A stretch of 64,000 nucleotides of DNA from Mediterraneibacter glycyrrhizinilyticus (GTDB lineage Bacteria > Bacillota > Clostridia > Lachnospirales > Lachnospiraceae). A program made the translations under genes and the position numbers. Shown one piece after another: positions 45,065 to 54,805 of this stretch. The stretch is from assembly GCF_016902345.1 (NCBI RefSeq), contig NZ_JACJLR010000010.1, positions 21,239-85,238 of the forward strand. The letters run 5' to 3'. The notes beneath the pieces are model-generated. The model had not been told where the DNA came from. It ran no database searches and saw only the letters and a program-made list of their open reading frames with translations. Each line of letters starts with the position of its first letter. Positions within the stretch are counted from its first letter, which is position 1.

Positions 45065-45798
45065 AAAGTCTGCTCCTCTCCGGATCCCATCCTGCGCTGT
45101 CCTTCGTTCTGTTCCCTGCCCAGTCCGCCGTCCGGCCTGCAGACCTTTCCGTCCTCGATCCGGATCACCCGGTCCGCCATCTGTGCTGCTTCCTCCTGAT
45201 GGGTCACCATCAGTACCGTCTGGTGGAACCTCTCCGCACAGGATTTCAAAAGCCCGATCACCTCCATACTGGTGGCAGAATCCAGATTGCCCGTGGGCTC
45301 ATCGCAGAGAAGGACCGCAGGTTTTGCCAGGAGCGCCCTGGCGATCGCCGTCCTCTGCTGCTGCCCGCCGGAGAGGGTCTCCGGCAGACGTTCCAGTTTG
45401 TCCTCCAGTCCCAGAAGAGAAACGACTTCCTCAAGAAATCCCCCATCGATCTCTGCCCCGTCCAGCCGGAGCGGAAGCACGATGTTTTCATATACGGTAA
45501 GCACCGGGACCAGATTATACTGCTGAAAGACAAAACCGATGTTCCGTCTCCGGAAGATGGTCCGCTCCTCTTTTTCCATGTCTTTCAGGCTGTTCCCCCG
45601 GATCCAGACTCCGCCGGAATCCGGGACATCCAGTCCTCCCAGCATATTGAGGAGAGTTGTCTTCCCGCTTCCGGAGGTTCCTATGACCGCGAGGAATTCC
45701 CCGTCTTCCGCAGTCAGGGATACACCGTCCAGGGCGTGGACCTCATAGGTATCCGCGACATAATATTTTTTCAGATTTACTGCTTTTATCATCTCCAT
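45061..45798 (-). CDS. MacB/LolD-type ABC ATPase
   Basis: 245 residues from ATG 45798 (GGAGG at 8 nt). Walker A GTSGSGKTT near residue 43, Q-loop FVFQQYNLVPVLTVYENI, signature LSGGQQQR near 145, Walker B LLCDEPTGNLD and H-loop VTHQEEA. All motifs are intact, making it a useful reference for the deleted paralogue at 9663-10199. Partner of the permease at 42116-45064. Confidence 0.95.
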   Translation of the reverse strand: MEMIKAVNLKKYYVADTYEVHALDGVSLTAEDGEFLAVIGTSGSGKTTLLNMLGGLDVPDSGGVWIRGNSLKDMEKEERTIFRRRNIGFVFQQYNLVPVLTVYENIVLPLRLDGAEIDGGFLEEVVSLLGLEDKLERLPETLSGGQQQRTAIARALLAKPAVLLCDEPTGNLDSATSMEVIGLLKSCAERFHQTVLMVTHQEEAAQMADRVIRIEDGKVCRPDGGLGREQNEGQRRMGSGEEQTL

Positions 45799-45893
45799 CA
45801 AAAACTGCCTCCTGTACTGTAGATAAAAGTAAAACGGAATGGTCCGCTCTGTACTCTGTACCTTCGAAGCGGAGGATTTCCCATTCTGAGTCT

Positions 45894-45928
45894 ACTATAC
45901 AGGACAGATCTGACAATCTTCTGACAGA
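45894..45928 (-). promoter_or_regulatory. Response-regulator-activated promoter of the ABC operon
   Basis: On the minus strand TGTCAG occurs twice, 11 bp apart (matching + strand 45910-45926), followed by a third weaker TGTC. A -10 TATAGT lies at 45894-45899. There is no good -35; the repeats occupy that position. Such 11-bp direct repeats suit OmpR-family activators, here the regulator at 46940-47620. Confidence 0.55.
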
Positions 45929-45980
45929 TTCCAAAAATCTTATCGGCAGGATTCTTTTGAAGAGATCTTTCCTCCTGCAC

Positions 45981-46934
45981 TTAAGTTTCGCAGTGAAGGA
46001 TGATCTCCATCTGAAGCCCTGGTTCCATCCGCTTCGCCATCAGAAAACCGCCGTGGAGACTGACGATCTCTCTTGCCAGATAAAGTCCTATCCCGAATCC
46101 TCCCTGGGTGGTGACACGGTTCCCTCTGTAAAATCTCCGGAAGATCTGATTCTCTTCTCCGGGATCGATCCCCAGTCCGAAATCCCTCACCCGGATCTTG
46201 AGAAACATTTCATTTTCCACCACGGAAAAAATGATCTTTCCTCCGGGTTCACTGTACTTTACCGCGTTATCCAGAACATTATAGACCGCTTCCCCCAGCC
46301 AGTTCGCATCATGCATACAGGCCGCTTTCTCCGGAAGTTCAATTTCAAAACAGATTTCCTTTTCCTCTGCCTGATTCTGGATCTGCCCCAGGGCATTCTT
46401 CACCGTCCTGAGAAGATCCTTCTCTTCTTTCCTGACCTGTATGAACCCATGTTCCAGCCTGGACATCTTGATAAAACTCTCTGTCAGGAAATGCAGTTTC
46501 CGCTCGCTCTCCTCCAGCGCATCCGTATAATTCAAAAGAGGCTCCACCTCCTCCGCACGATAGGACCGCTTCTCTTTCCCTTCTCCCAGGCGTTCCCGCA
46601 GAAGTCCTGTGTAAGTCTCTATGTTCGTCAGAGGAGTGCGCATCTGGTGTGCCGTCTCCGAGATCAGTTTCTGGATCTCATCCCGGCTTTTCTCCGCCTC
46701 CGCCTTTTGTCCCAGGAGCATTTCCTGCATCCGCACGAGCTGATGCTCGATCTTGCCGAACAGTGTCTCCTCTCCGGATGCCGCCGCGCGCAGTCTCTCC
46801 CCATTCAGGATATCTCCCGCCAGTCTTTCAATCCGTTTCAGTTCCTGCATCCGGTTTCTTCTCTGGATCACATACATCCCGCCGGACCCGATGCCTGCTC
46901 CTGCTGCCAGGGCAATGATCATCTCTGTCACCAT
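45981..46934 (-). CDS. Sensor histidine kinase
   Basis: 317 residues. One N-terminal helix (residues 3-24) and no extracellular sensor domain. HisKA with His in SETAHQMRTPLTN near residue 95, then N-box WLGEAVYNVLDNAVKY and G-boxes DFGLGIDPGEE and GGFGIGLYLAREIV. Intramembrane-sensing type, probably reading the state of the linked ABC transporter. It begins 5 bp after the response regulator. Confidence 0.93.
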   Translation of the reverse strand: MVTEMIIALAAGAGIGSGGMYVIQRRNRMQELKRIERLAGDILNGERLRAAASGEETLFGKIEHQLVRMQEMLLGQKAEAEKSRDEIQKLISETAHQMRTPLTNIETYTGLLRERLGEGKEKRSYRAEEVEPLLNYTDALEESERKLHFLTESFIKMSRLEHGFIQVRKEEKDLLRTVKNALGQIQNQAEEKEICFEIELPEKAACMHDANWLGEAVYNVLDNAVKYSEPGGKIIFSVVENEMFLKIRVRDFGLGIDPGEENQIFRRFYRGNRVTTQGGFGIGLYLAREIVSLHGGFLMAKRMEPGLQMEIILHCET

Positions 46935-46939
46935 TCTTC

Positions 46940-47620
46940 TTACTCTCCCATCCGGTATCCCAGACCAAAAACATTTCTGATATAGTCCGGACGGCCTGGA
47001 TCCGGCTCAATCTTTTTTCTCAGACGGCCGATCGTCACACTGACCGTATTCTCTGATACAAATTCTCCGTCCAGCCCCCAGACCTTCTCCAGAAGATTAT
47101 TTATCGTCAGCACCTGCCCCTGATTGCTCATAAAATACTCCAGAAGCTGGTATTCCTTTGCCGTCAGGCTGATCTCTTCCCCAAAGAGTAGGACCTGTTT
47201 CCGCTCAGGATACAGGGTCAGATCCCGGCAGGTGAGGACGCTTCCCTCACGATTCCTCCTCAAGACTACCTCGATCCGTTTCAGAAGCACCTTCATGGAG
47301 AAGGGTTTGACCACATAGTCCTCCGCCCCCACGTCAAAAGCAGCCAGCATATCCCGTTCCTCATCCCTTGCCGTCAGGAAAACTGCCGGAGTCCCCTGCC
47401 TCTGATCCTGTTTCCACTCTTTTTGCAGTTCCTGATACAGCCGGACTCCGTCCCCGTCCGGGAGCCCGATATCGATAAGAAGGAGGTCCTCCCTGCCGTC
47501 AAGCAGGGCCAACGCCTCCTTCTTTGAATGAATGCTCACTGTGTCGTACCCGGCTTCCCGCAGGGCGATCTCCAGCGCCTGGTTTAAAAGTCTGTCATCT
47601 TCGATGATCCCGATCCGCAT
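46940..47620 (-). CDS. OmpR-family response regulator
   Basis: 226 residues. Receiver with Asp in LLLIDIGLPDG near residue 52 and KPFSMKVLLKRIE near 103; winged-helix C-domain ending IRNVFGLGYRMGE. It heads the two-component operon and probably activates the ABC genes through direct repeats at 45902-45928. Confidence 0.93.
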   Translation of the reverse strand: MRIGIIEDDRLLNQALEIALREAGYDTVSIHSKKEALALLDGREDLLLIDIGLPDGDGVRLYQELQKEWKQDQRQGTPAVFLTARDEERDMLAAFDVGAEDYVVKPFSMKVLLKRIEVVLRRNREGSVLTCRDLTLYPERKQVLLFGEEISLTAKEYQLLEYFMSNQGQVLTINNLLEKVWGLDGEFVSENTVSVTIGRLRKKIEPDPGRPDYIRNVFGLGYRMGE

Positions 47621-47663
47621 AGTTCTTCTCCTGATTTCTTTTATCCTGACCGCCTGGTGTCGA

Positions 47664-49226
47664 TCACTTTACAGGGATATTTCCAAATGATCCCTTGATC
47701 TTTTCAACCATCGCATCCATGGATGCTTCTCCGGAGATCTCGATCCGCATCCCATACTTCTCCGCTTCCCTGGCAGTCTGCTCTCCGATGCACACCGCAG
47801 AGACATTGCTAAGATCCATCTCTCCCATCGCCTGTGCAAATCCCCTCACGGTGGAGCCGCTGGTAAATGTCACCCCATCGATCTCTCCGTTTTCCAGCAT
47901 TTCCCTGATCTGGTCTTTCAACAGCGGATTCACCTCACAGACCGTACGGTACAGCGGGATGTCTTCTACGGTAAGCCCTGCCCCGGTCAGAGGCGGGAGC
48001 AGTTCCTCCGAGCCCTGCTCTGCCCGCGCGATCAGGATATAGCTTCCTGATGCTGCCTTTTCCCCCAGTTCTTTCCCAAGATTCCCGGCGTTGTAAGTCT
48101 GAGGGACAAGGTCCGGGAAGATCCCGTGACCGGCAAGCGCCGCCGCGGTGGCAGAACCGATCGCCGCTGCTTTGACTGTGCCTGCGCCGCCGAACAGGTT
48201 TCTCAGATCCATCTTCATCTTAACCAGTTGTTCAAAGAATACCGAGACCCCGACCGGGCTGGTGAACACAAGCCATTTTTCTCCTTTTCTCTCCCGAAAC
48301 CTTTCAAGGGATTCCTTCAGAAGCAGATTCGGAGAGATTGGTTCTGTACGGATCGCCGGCATCTCGATCACCTGTGCGCCCAGGCTGCGCAGCCGCCCCG
48401 CCAGGGAAGAAATATTCTGTCTCGGACGGGTGAGGAGAAGCCTTCGCCCGCCTAAGATCCTGTCCTCTGCCCAGTGAAGCTCCTCTGCGAGAGCACATAC
48501 TTTTCCCACCACGATGATCGCCGGAGTTCCGATCCCCGCCTGATCTGACTTCGCTTTCAAAGTTCTCACTGTTGCCGTCACTCTCCGCTGCCTTGCGGTG
48601 GTCCCCCTCTCCAGCACTGCTGCCGGAGTTTCCGGATCCATCCCTGCATCCAGAAGTCCCAGCAGTATCTTCTCCATAGACGCCACGCCCATAAGGAACA
48701 CTAGCGTTCCGTTCAGCTTCACAAGGGAATCAAAATCAATGGAAAGTTTCCCGTCCTTTCTGGCATGCCCCGTGATGACGTGGAAAGAAGATGTGTAGTC
48801 CCGATGGGTGACCGGAATGCCCGCGTAAGCCGGAACCGCCATAGAGGAAGTGATCCCAGGCACCACTTCGAACGGGATCCTCTCCTTGAGAAGAAGCTCC
48901 AGTTCTTCCCCGCCTCTTCCGAATACGAACGGATCTCCGCCCTTTAACCGAAGCACTCTTTTTCCTTTCTTCGCCTCCCGCACAAGGATCTGGTTGATCT
49001 CCTCCTGAGGCACAGGATGATCGCCGGAATGCTTGCCCACGTAGATCGTTTCTTTCTCTGCCGGAATACGGCTTAAGATCTCCGGGCTGATCAGCGCGTC
49101 ATAGACGATCACATCCGCAGTTTTCATCAGTTCCGCCGTTTTCAGTGTGAGAAGCCCCTCATCTCCGGGACCTGCGCCGGCAAGCCAGACTTTTCCTGTT
49201 TTATATTCTGCATTTTGTTTCAACAT
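47664..49226 (-). CDS. Uroporphyrinogen-III C-methyltransferase / uroporphyrinogen-III synthase fusion
   Basis: 520 residues. The first ~250 form the SUMT domain (WLAGAGPGDEGLLTL, LRLKGGDPFVFGRGGEE, VVPGITSSMAVPAYAGIPVTHR), which methylates uroporphyrinogen III to precorrin-2. The rest (about 260-515) is a HemD domain (RPRQNISSLAGRLRSLGAQV, FTSPVGVSVFFEQL, FTSGSTVRGFAQAM), which makes uroporphyrinogen III. It therefore channels hydroxymethylbilane from HemC towards siroheme and cobalamin. Common fusion in clostridia (cobA-hemD). Last gene of the operon. Confidence 0.95.
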   Translation of the reverse strand: MLKQNAEYKTGKVWLAGAGPGDEGLLTLKTAELMKTADVIVYDALISPEILSRIPAEKETIYVGKHSGDHPVPQEEINQILVREAKKGKRVLRLKGGDPFVFGRGGEELELLLKERIPFEVVPGITSSMAVPAYAGIPVTHRDYTSSFHVITGHARKDGKLSIDFDSLVKLNGTLVFLMGVASMEKILLGLLDAGMDPETPAAVLERGTTARQRRVTATVRTLKAKSDQAGIGTPAIIVVGKVCALAEELHWAEDRILGGRRLLLTRPRQNISSLAGRLRSLGAQVIEMPAIRTEPISPNLLLKESLERFRERKGEKWLVFTSPVGVSVFFEQLVKMKMDLRNLFGGAGTVKAAAIGSATAAALAGHGIFPDLVPQTYNAGNLGKELGEKAASGSYILIARAEQGSEELLPPLTGAGLTVEDIPLYRTVCEVNPLLKDQIREMLENGEIDGVTFTSGSTVRGFAQAMGEMDLSNVSAVCIGEQTAREAEKYGMRIEISGEASMDAMVEKIKGSFGNIPVK

Positions 49227-49306
49227 GTGTTTATCTCCATTTTATTTGATATGTTAATTTGTCTGAAACAGAAAATAACCGTTTATTCTTCAGATTTCAC
49301 CTGTTT

Positions 49307-49783
49307 TTAATTCTGAAACAAGAAAATCCCATCCTCAAACCTGTATTCCCCGTCCGTATACTCCCCGATCACGCTCATCCAGAACTGATACGCTTTCTCG
49401 CTCCCATAAGAAGGCTGTACCTCCCAGTTTCCCCGGTACGCTTCAAAACACCAGACCGCCGCCTTCTTTCCGATCCCGCATCTGCGATATTTGGGAAGGA
49501 CCATGAATTCTGCGATACTGTGTCCCTCGCTGAACTTCTGCAGATATTCGTTCACCATGACAAATCCTAGCAGTTTCCCGGTCTCCTGCTCCCGGATAAA
49601 ATAAGCATCCCTCTGCATTTTATCCTGCTGTTCAAAATAGCAGTCAAACCACTGGTATTCAAAGAGACCGTCATCTCCCATCTCATTTTGATCTGTTCCG
49701 CTCTCCTCATAGAGAGAATACTGTAAAAGACGGTGCAGGATCTCTTTTTCCTCCGCCTTTACCTTTTCCAGCCTGATCTCCAT
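49307..49783 (-). CDS. GNAT family N-acetyltransferase
   Basis: 158 residues from ATG 49783, at 7 nt from GGAGG (an ATG 6 bp upstream is too close to it). The acetyl-CoA-binding motif A is FMVLPKYRRCGIGKKAAVWCFEAYRG near residue 95. Substrate unknown. It is between hemC and cobA-hemD in the tetrapyrrole run, 60-80 bp from each, but its role there is not obvious. Confidence 0.85.
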   Translation of the reverse strand: MEIRLEKVKAEEKEILHRLLQYSLYEESGTDQNEMGDDGLFEYQWFDCYFEQQDKMQRDAYFIREQETGKLLGFVMVNEYLQKFSEGHSIAEFMVLPKYRRCGIGKKAAVWCFEAYRGNWEVQPSYGSEKAYQFWMSVIGEYTDGEYRFEDGIFLFQN

Positions 49784-49850
49784 CCTCATTCCTCCTGAAA
49801 TTTCCGGTTCTCATTCCAGATCGCAGAATCGGCACCCGGAATCCGTCCTG

Positions 49851-50735
49851 CTATTGCATCTCCCGCATCAGCCGCTTCGCGAGTTCTTCCCCCGCCTGCT
49901 GTGCCCGGCTGACATCCGCGCATAATATCCCGGTTTGATGCTGACGGGTTCTCTCATTCCAGTACAGCCCTGTCAGCTTCAGTTCATTTCCCCTCACCTG
50001 TGCATGAGCCGCCGACGGTGAGGTGCATCCCCCTCCCAGGACGCGGATGAACTGCCGCTCCGCAAGAGCCGCCGCACGGCTTGCAGGATCATCTATCTTT
50101 CCGATCCATCCGAACTCTGCGCCTTTCCTTCCCTGCACAGCCAGGATCCCCTGCCCGGCCGCCGGGATCATCTCCTCCACCGAAAAATACCGTCCCGCCG
50201 CATGCTCCATGCCGAGACGCTTTAACCCTGCTGCCGCCAGAAGGGTCCCGTCATATCCTTCTTCTTCCAGTTTCCTCATCCGGGTCTGTACATTTCCCCG
50301 TATTCCCCGAAAGGTGCAGCCCGGATAAAGCTTTTCCATCTGAAGTGCCCGACGCCTGCTTGACGTGCCGATCACAGGATGCTCCGGCAGTCTGTCGAGT
50401 CCCTTCCGATAGATCAGGACATCCCTCGGGTCTTCCCGTTTTCCGTATGCCAGGATCGGAAGTTCCTCGTTCTCCTCCATGGGCATATCTTTCAGGCTGT
50501 GTACCGCAAGATCGATCCTTCCTTCCAGGAGAGCCCGGTCCAGCTCCTTGACGAAAAGCCCTTTGCCTCCGATCTTCTCCAGACTCTTGTCCAGGATCTT
50601 ATCCCCGGTCGTCTTCATAGTGATGATCTGAACTTCTGTTTCCGGGGTATTTTCAAGGATCAGATCCCTGATGATCTCTGCCTGGCGCACTGCCAGCGCG
50701 CTCTCCCTGCTCCCGATCCGTATCACAGAATGCAT
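49851..50735 (-). CDS. hemC: Hydroxymethylbilane synthase (porphobilinogen deaminase)
   Basis: 294 residues. [15 protein letters not shown] start, [23 protein letters not shown] with active-site Asp region, [10 protein letters not shown], and the dipyrromethane-binding cysteine in [11 protein letters not shown] near residue 235. It polymerises four porphobilinogens into hydroxymethylbilane. Overlaps the cobQ stop by 13 bp; no hemA/hemL/hemB nearby in this window. Confidence 0.96.
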   Translation of the reverse strand: MHSVIRIGSRESALAVRQAEIIRDLILENTPETEVQIITMKTTGDKILDKSLEKIGGKGLFVKELDRALLEGRIDLAVHSLKDMPMEENEELPILAYGKREDPRDVLIYRKGLDRLPEHPVIGTSSRRRALQMEKLYPGCTFRGIRGNVQTRMRKLEEEGYDGTLLAAAGLKRLGMEHAAGRYFSVEEMIPAAGQGILAVQGRKGAEFGWIGKIDDPASRAAALAERQFIRVLGGGCTSPSAAHAQVRGNELKLTGLYWNERTRQHQTGILCADVSRAQQAGEELAKRLMREMQ

Positions 50736-52261
50736 GGTGCATCATTTCCTTTCTCAATGATCTTATAGACCGCTTCCATATCCAGACTGCTCCGGATAAT
50801 GTCGGCAAGCCTGTCATACTGCTCTTCCTTATGTGCTTTCCAGTCCTTCACCCGGATCTGTCCCGGGTCATATCCCTTCTTCTTAAGGATCGCAGCCAGA
50901 AATCCCTTCGCCGCTCCCGGCGCGTCAAAGATGCCGTGGACATAACATCCATAGACATTTTTCCACTGGGTGCCGTCAGCGCGAAGCTCTCTTTCTCTGC
51001 CGGATTCTTCCGAAAACTCCACCAGAGCATGTACAGGTTCCTCCTCAACAGGGTAACTCTCTCCCATATGGATCTCATACCCTTCGATCCCGGTCCCACT
51101 CATATCTTTCAGCATTCCCGCCATATCCAGGAAATGTCCCTGCACTCTCGTCCTTCTCTTCTCCTTGCGGAATACAGTGCGCACAGGCAGGAGCCCCATT
51201 CCCGGCACAATCCCTTTCTGTTCCGCCCCCTCCGGATCAGAGATCTCTTTTCCCAGCATCTGATATCCTCCGCAGATCCCAAACACAAGACCTCCGCGCC
51301 CGGCATGCTGCAGGATCTTCGCCTCCAGCCCGTTCTGCCTCATCCACAGGAGGTCCTGTATGGTGTTCTTGGTTCCCGGAATCAGAACCCCGTCCGGCTC
51401 TCCAAAATCTGCCGGAGAAGAAACATATCTGACGTTCACTTCCTCCATCGCCTCAAGAGGCGCAAAATCTGTGAAATTAGAGATCCTGGGCAGACGGATC
51501 ACCACAAGGTCAACGAGCCCTGTCCCGCCCTTTTTTTGGAACCTCTCTGTCAGGCTGTCCTCATCATCGATATCCAGATAGAAGTAGGGCACCACGCCAA
51601 GTACCGGGATCCCGGTATTTTCTTCCAGCATAGAAAGCCCCGGTTTGAGGATTGACACATCACCGCGGAACTTATTGATGATCGTACCTTTGATCCTCTG
51701 TCTTTCCTTTTCTTCCAGCAGCATGACCGTTCCCACAAGCTGTGCGAACACGCCTCCCCGGTCGATATCCCCGGCAAGCAATACCGGAGCGTCTACCAGC
51801 TCTGCCAGTCCCATGTTGACGATATCGTCCTGCTTTAAGTTGATCTCCGCCGGACTGCCGGCCCCCTCGATGACGATCACATCGCAGGATTCTTCCAGTT
51901 TATGATACGCCTCCAGGATCGCCGGGATATATTCTTTCTTATGCCTGTAATATTCCACCGCGGACATGGTCCCCACAGGCTCTCCATTTACGATCACCTG
52001 AGATCCCGTATCGTTGGTCGGTTTTAACAGGATGGGGTTCATGCACACATCCGGCTCCACGCCTGCCGCTTCCGCCTGCATCACCTGCGCCCGCCCCATC
52101 TCCAGCCCGTCCCTGGTGATGAAAGAATTGAGCGCCATGTTCTGAGATTTAAAGGGAGCCACCCGGAAGCCATCCTGCTTCAGCACCCGGCACAGCCCGC
52201 CGGCAAGGATACTCTTCCCCGCGTTGGACATGGTCCCCTGTATCATGATCGGCTTTGCCAC
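50723..52261 (-). CDS. cobQ: Cobyric acid synthase
   Basis: 512 residues from GTG 52261, which sits 7 nt after GGAGGAGG and gives the family start [17 protein letters not shown]-terminal DTBS-like ATPase domain with P-loop; C-terminal class I glutamine amidotransferase domain with nucleophile Cys in [15 protein letters not shown] near residue 330 and a His in [10 protein letters not shown]. It amidates four side chains of adenosylcobyrinate diamide. Overlaps cobD and hemC. Confidence 0.97.
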   Translation of the reverse strand: MAKPIMIQGTMSNAGKSILAGGLCRVLKQDGFRVAPFKSQNMALNSFITRDGLEMGRAQVMQAEAAGVEPDVCMNPILLKPTNDTGSQVIVNGEPVGTMSAVEYYRHKKEYIPAILEAYHKLEESCDVIVIEGAGSPAEINLKQDDIVNMGLAELVDAPVLLAGDIDRGGVFAQLVGTVMLLEEKERQRIKGTIINKFRGDVSILKPGLSMLEENTGIPVLGVVPYFYLDIDDEDSLTERFQKKGGTGLVDLVVIRLPRISNFTDFAPLEAMEEVNVRYVSSPADFGEPDGVLIPGTKNTIQDLLWMRQNGLEAKILQHAGRGGLVFGICGGYQMLGKEISDPEGAEQKGIVPGMGLLPVRTVFRKEKRRTRVQGHFLDMAGMLKDMSGTGIEGYEIHMGESYPVEEEPVHALVEFSEESGRERELRADGTQWKNVYGCYVHGIFDAPGAAKGFLAAILKKKGYDPGQIRVKDWKAHKEEQYDRLADIIRSSLDMEAVYKIIEKGNDAPCIL

Positions 52262-53385
52262 TGTGTTTCCTCCTCCCACTTAGCTTTGCCCGTTGTTTTT
52301 ATTTTTCTATCAGCAGATTTCTCCTCATCCTCCGGATCGCATTTCTCCATCCGGCAGATCTTCCGGAGTTCTTCCAGGATCCGGTCATTTTCTTCTTTCC
52401 TGCGCACTGCGATCCGGTACCATCCCGTTCCCAGCCCGCTGTAATTCGAGCAGTCCCGGATCAGGATCCCCCTGTCCTTCAGCCTGGAAAAAAGATCCCG
52501 GATACTGTACATGAGGATAAAATTTGCCTCCGAAGGGATCACTTCAATCCCCATATCCTGCAGCGCCTTCTCCATCCGGGGTCTCTCCCGGCAGACCAGT
52601 TCCCTCGCGGCACAGACTCTGTCCCCGTCCTCAAGCGCCGCGATCCCCGCCTCCTGTGCAGGAGCAGACACGCTCCAGGGCTGCCGGACTTTGAACATCC
52701 TCTCCAGAAGTTCCGTATCCGAAGTGATCCCGTATCCCAGCCGAAGCCCCGGAACAGCATGGATCTTTGTAAAAGCCTGGACTACGAACAGACAGGGATA
52801 GCGTTCTGTCAGCTTCTCCATGGTATGCCCTGAAGGATCCTCCAGGAAGTCCACAAAACATTCATCCACGACCAGACGGATCCTCTTCTCCTCACACCGG
52901 TCTGCGATCCGGCATAGAATCCCTCTGTCGATGGTCTGTCCCGCCGGGTTGGAAGGACTGCAGAGGAATATCATATCCGTCTCCTCCGTAAGACAGTCCA
53001 GGAAATCCTCCTTCAAGCGGAACTGTTCCTCCTGTCTGAGAGTATATTCGTGTATGCTGCATCCCACTGTCTTCAGCGCCTGCTCATACTCTGAGAACGC
53101 CGGGACCGGAATGACCGCCCGCTTCGGTTTCTCCGCCAGGGCAAGGGAAAAAAACAAATCCGCCGCGCCGTTTCCGATGAGAAACTGCTCCGCCGGAATC
53201 CCCTTCTTCTCTGACAGTGCCTTTCGAAGTTCTCTGCACCGGCTGTCCGGATAGACAGCCGCCCGCTCCACTCCTCTTTTCGCTGCCTCGATGACCCTTT
53301 CTGACGGTCCCAGCGGATTCACATTCACGGAAAAATCAAGCATGTCTTTATAGGTATAAATGTCTCCTCCGTGTCCGTATTCCAT
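52243..53385 (-). CDS. cobD: Threonine-phosphate decarboxylase
   Basis: 380 residues, aspartate-aminotransferase fold. Starts HGGDIYTY...[11 protein letters not shown], a CobD hallmark; [10 protein letters not shown] and PLP lysine in [19 protein letters not shown] near residue 220. It makes (R)-1-amino-2-propanol phosphate for the cobalamin nucleotide loop. The C-terminus extends past the usual end with Lys-rich residues. It is the first gene of the operon cobD-cobQ-hemC-GNAT-cobA/hemD. No cobalamin riboswitch was recognised upstream. Confidence 0.93.
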   Translation of the reverse strand: MEYGHGGDIYTYKDMLDFSVNVNPLGPSERVIEAAKRGVERAAVYPDSRCRELRKALSEKKGIPAEQFLIGNGAADLFFSLALAEKPKRAVIPVPAFSEYEQALKTVGCSIHEYTLRQEEQFRLKEDFLDCLTEETDMIFLCSPSNPAGQTIDRGILCRIADRCEEKRIRLVVDECFVDFLEDPSGHTMEKLTERYPCLFVVQAFTKIHAVPGLRLGYGITSDTELLERMFKVRQPWSVSAPAQEAGIAALEDGDRVCAARELVCRERPRMEKALQDMGIEVIPSEANFILMYSIRDLFSRLKDRGILIRDCSNYSGLGTGWYRIAVRRKEENDRILEELRKICRMEKCDPEDEEKSADRKIKTTGKAKWEEETQWQSRS

Positions 53386-53531
53386 CCTGTTCCTCCTTCA
53401 TGTTCTGTCTTTTGGATACAAGTTTCTCCTCTTTTGATCCGTCGTTTCCTTCTCCTCATCGCATTTTTATTATACTTTATATCCTGTTAAAGTCAAAGGT
53501 CTCGATGCGAGCAGTATTAACACTCGCGATA

Positions 53532-54437
53532 TTAAATCCTGTCAATATAGTTCAGATTATTCTTTTCAATATTCTTATCTCGCCAATCCACACTTTCCAC
53601 CAGTTCATGAACATAAGCATGGTGAGTCTCATGCAGAAGTGTATTTATCACTTCTTCACGCGGCAAGTCGAACATTTCGTCTCTGATGCTAATAATATAA
53701 TCTTCATCCACATAATATCCCATAAGTGTTTCTGATTCATATTCCTCTACTACTAATCCAACAGGCTCAATCCCCCAATATGTACATTCGAGATCAATTA
53801 GCTGCTGAAAAAGTTTCTTCTTCTCTTCATCTGAAAGGTCTGCATACGTGTCTTCCTTCCAAGGTCTGAGCATATCCTGATTACTGTCCCATAATTTTCC
53901 ATCCTCGGTCACTGTTATCGAACTTACCACCGGTTCATCTGCCATGTCCATCCCGGTCAGACAATATCCCGACATACCTATTATAGAAATTACGGATAAA
54001 GCAGTAAGTATATCATTCAAACCTCTGCCTATTACTCTTAATTTTTTCTTTTTCACTTTAATGCAGATTGTTTGAAATACTATAGAGACACAGTATGTTA
54101 TCATAATCACTATCAGTAATTTGGGAGTAATGAATCCCGAAAAAAGCCATCGTAAAGTCAATACCGTCGCAAGCGGCGTCACACCGGCAGCTGCCATCCT
54201 TATGATACTTCGGTTTTTACACCAGTCATCTACAATTAACGCATTCAAAACACCGACTGCAACATAGATATAATGCAAAAAAGCACCGCTGTGAATCTCG
54301 TCCTGCCAAATAAAATATCCAAATATAAAACGCTTCATTAACATCCAGACAATAACCAGGGTCGCCATCATGCCGAATGGGAATACCGTGGCACTGAACG
54401 CGTTCTCTATAAATAACAGATTCCTTATTTTTCTCAC
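53532..54437 (-). CDS. Membrane protein with HExxH zinc-protease-like motif
   Basis: 301 residues starting with GTG at 54437. About five helices in residues 15-165, then an extracytoplasmic domain with NTLLHETHHAYVHELV near residue 270 (HExxH). The protein ends about 30 residues after this motif, before any downstream third zinc ligand (Glu or Asp) that gluzincins use, so it may be C-terminally truncated. Base composition is AT-richer than the cobalamin genes. The GTG overlaps the stop of a small upstream frame (GTGA), indicating coupling. Function unknown. Confidence 0.65.
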   Translation of the reverse strand: MRKIRNLLFIENAFSATVFPFGMMATLVIVWMLMKRFIFGYFIWQDEIHSGAFLHYIYVAVGVLNALIVDDWCKNRSIIRMAAAGVTPLATVLTLRWLFSGFITPKLLIVIMITYCVSIVFQTICIKVKKKKLRVIGRGLNDILTALSVISIIGMSGYCLTGMDMADEPVVSSITVTEDGKLWDSNQDMLRPWKEDTYADLSDEEKKKLFQQLIDLECTYWGIEPVGLVVEEYESETLMGYYVDEDYIISIRDEMFDLPREEVINTLLHETHHAYVHELVESVDWRDKNIEKNNLNYIDRI

Positions 54438-54595
54438 TGTACTTTTCCCAGAGCGAAGAAAACCGCTCCATCTTTCTGAATCTCAATAAGTTCCGCCTTT
54501 TCTTCACTTCCGTCCCTGGAAAGTATGTATTCAGGCAAATAGCTCCCCCCTTTCTCCAGAGAATAGAACCTTTGACACAAGTCGTCTCTCCCCAC
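54434..54595 (-). CDS. Small frame coupled to the zinc-protease-like gene
   Basis: 53 codons from a GTG at 54595 (the frame is open upstream to about 54680), reading YSLEKGGSYLPEYILSRDG in the middle and ending in GALGKVQ-like residues. Its TGA overlaps the GTG start of the next gene. The coupling and sensible composition suggest the tail of a real gene whose 5' part has been lost. Not recognised. Confidence 0.35.
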   Translation of the reverse strand: MGRDDLCQRFYSLEKGGSYLPEYILSRDGSEEKAELIEIQKDGAVFFALGKVQ

Positions 54596-54654
54596 TTCAG
54601 ATGCTGCATGTGCAAAACATCTCGTTAACCTCCTCGATAAATCGGAGACAATTT

Positions 54655-54798
54655 TTAAACTATTTCCTCAAGTCCTGCCCTGTAGCTTTCTTCGCTGAAT
54701 CCTTTTACCAGCAATTTTTCAAATGCCTCTTTTACGTAGCCCGTTTCCTCTGACTCCAATTGCCAGTCGACTATGCCAAAAAAGTTTTTCTCAAATCT
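54655..54798 (-). pseudogene. Gene remnant without a start codon
   Basis: A 47-codon open stretch (IVDWQLESEETGYVKEAFEK... ending AGLEEIV-stop) with natural-looking composition but no start codon. It lies 7 bp after the phosphoesterase gene. With the small frame at 54434-54595 it suggests that 54438-54805 holds the debris of one or more older genes. Confidence 0.35.
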
Positions 54799-54805
54799 TC
54801 AGAAA

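Noticed and set aside
53386..53531. Cobalamin riboswitch upstream of cobD
   Set aside because: No conserved B12-box-like sequence was found there or ahead of the cobU-cbiC run.
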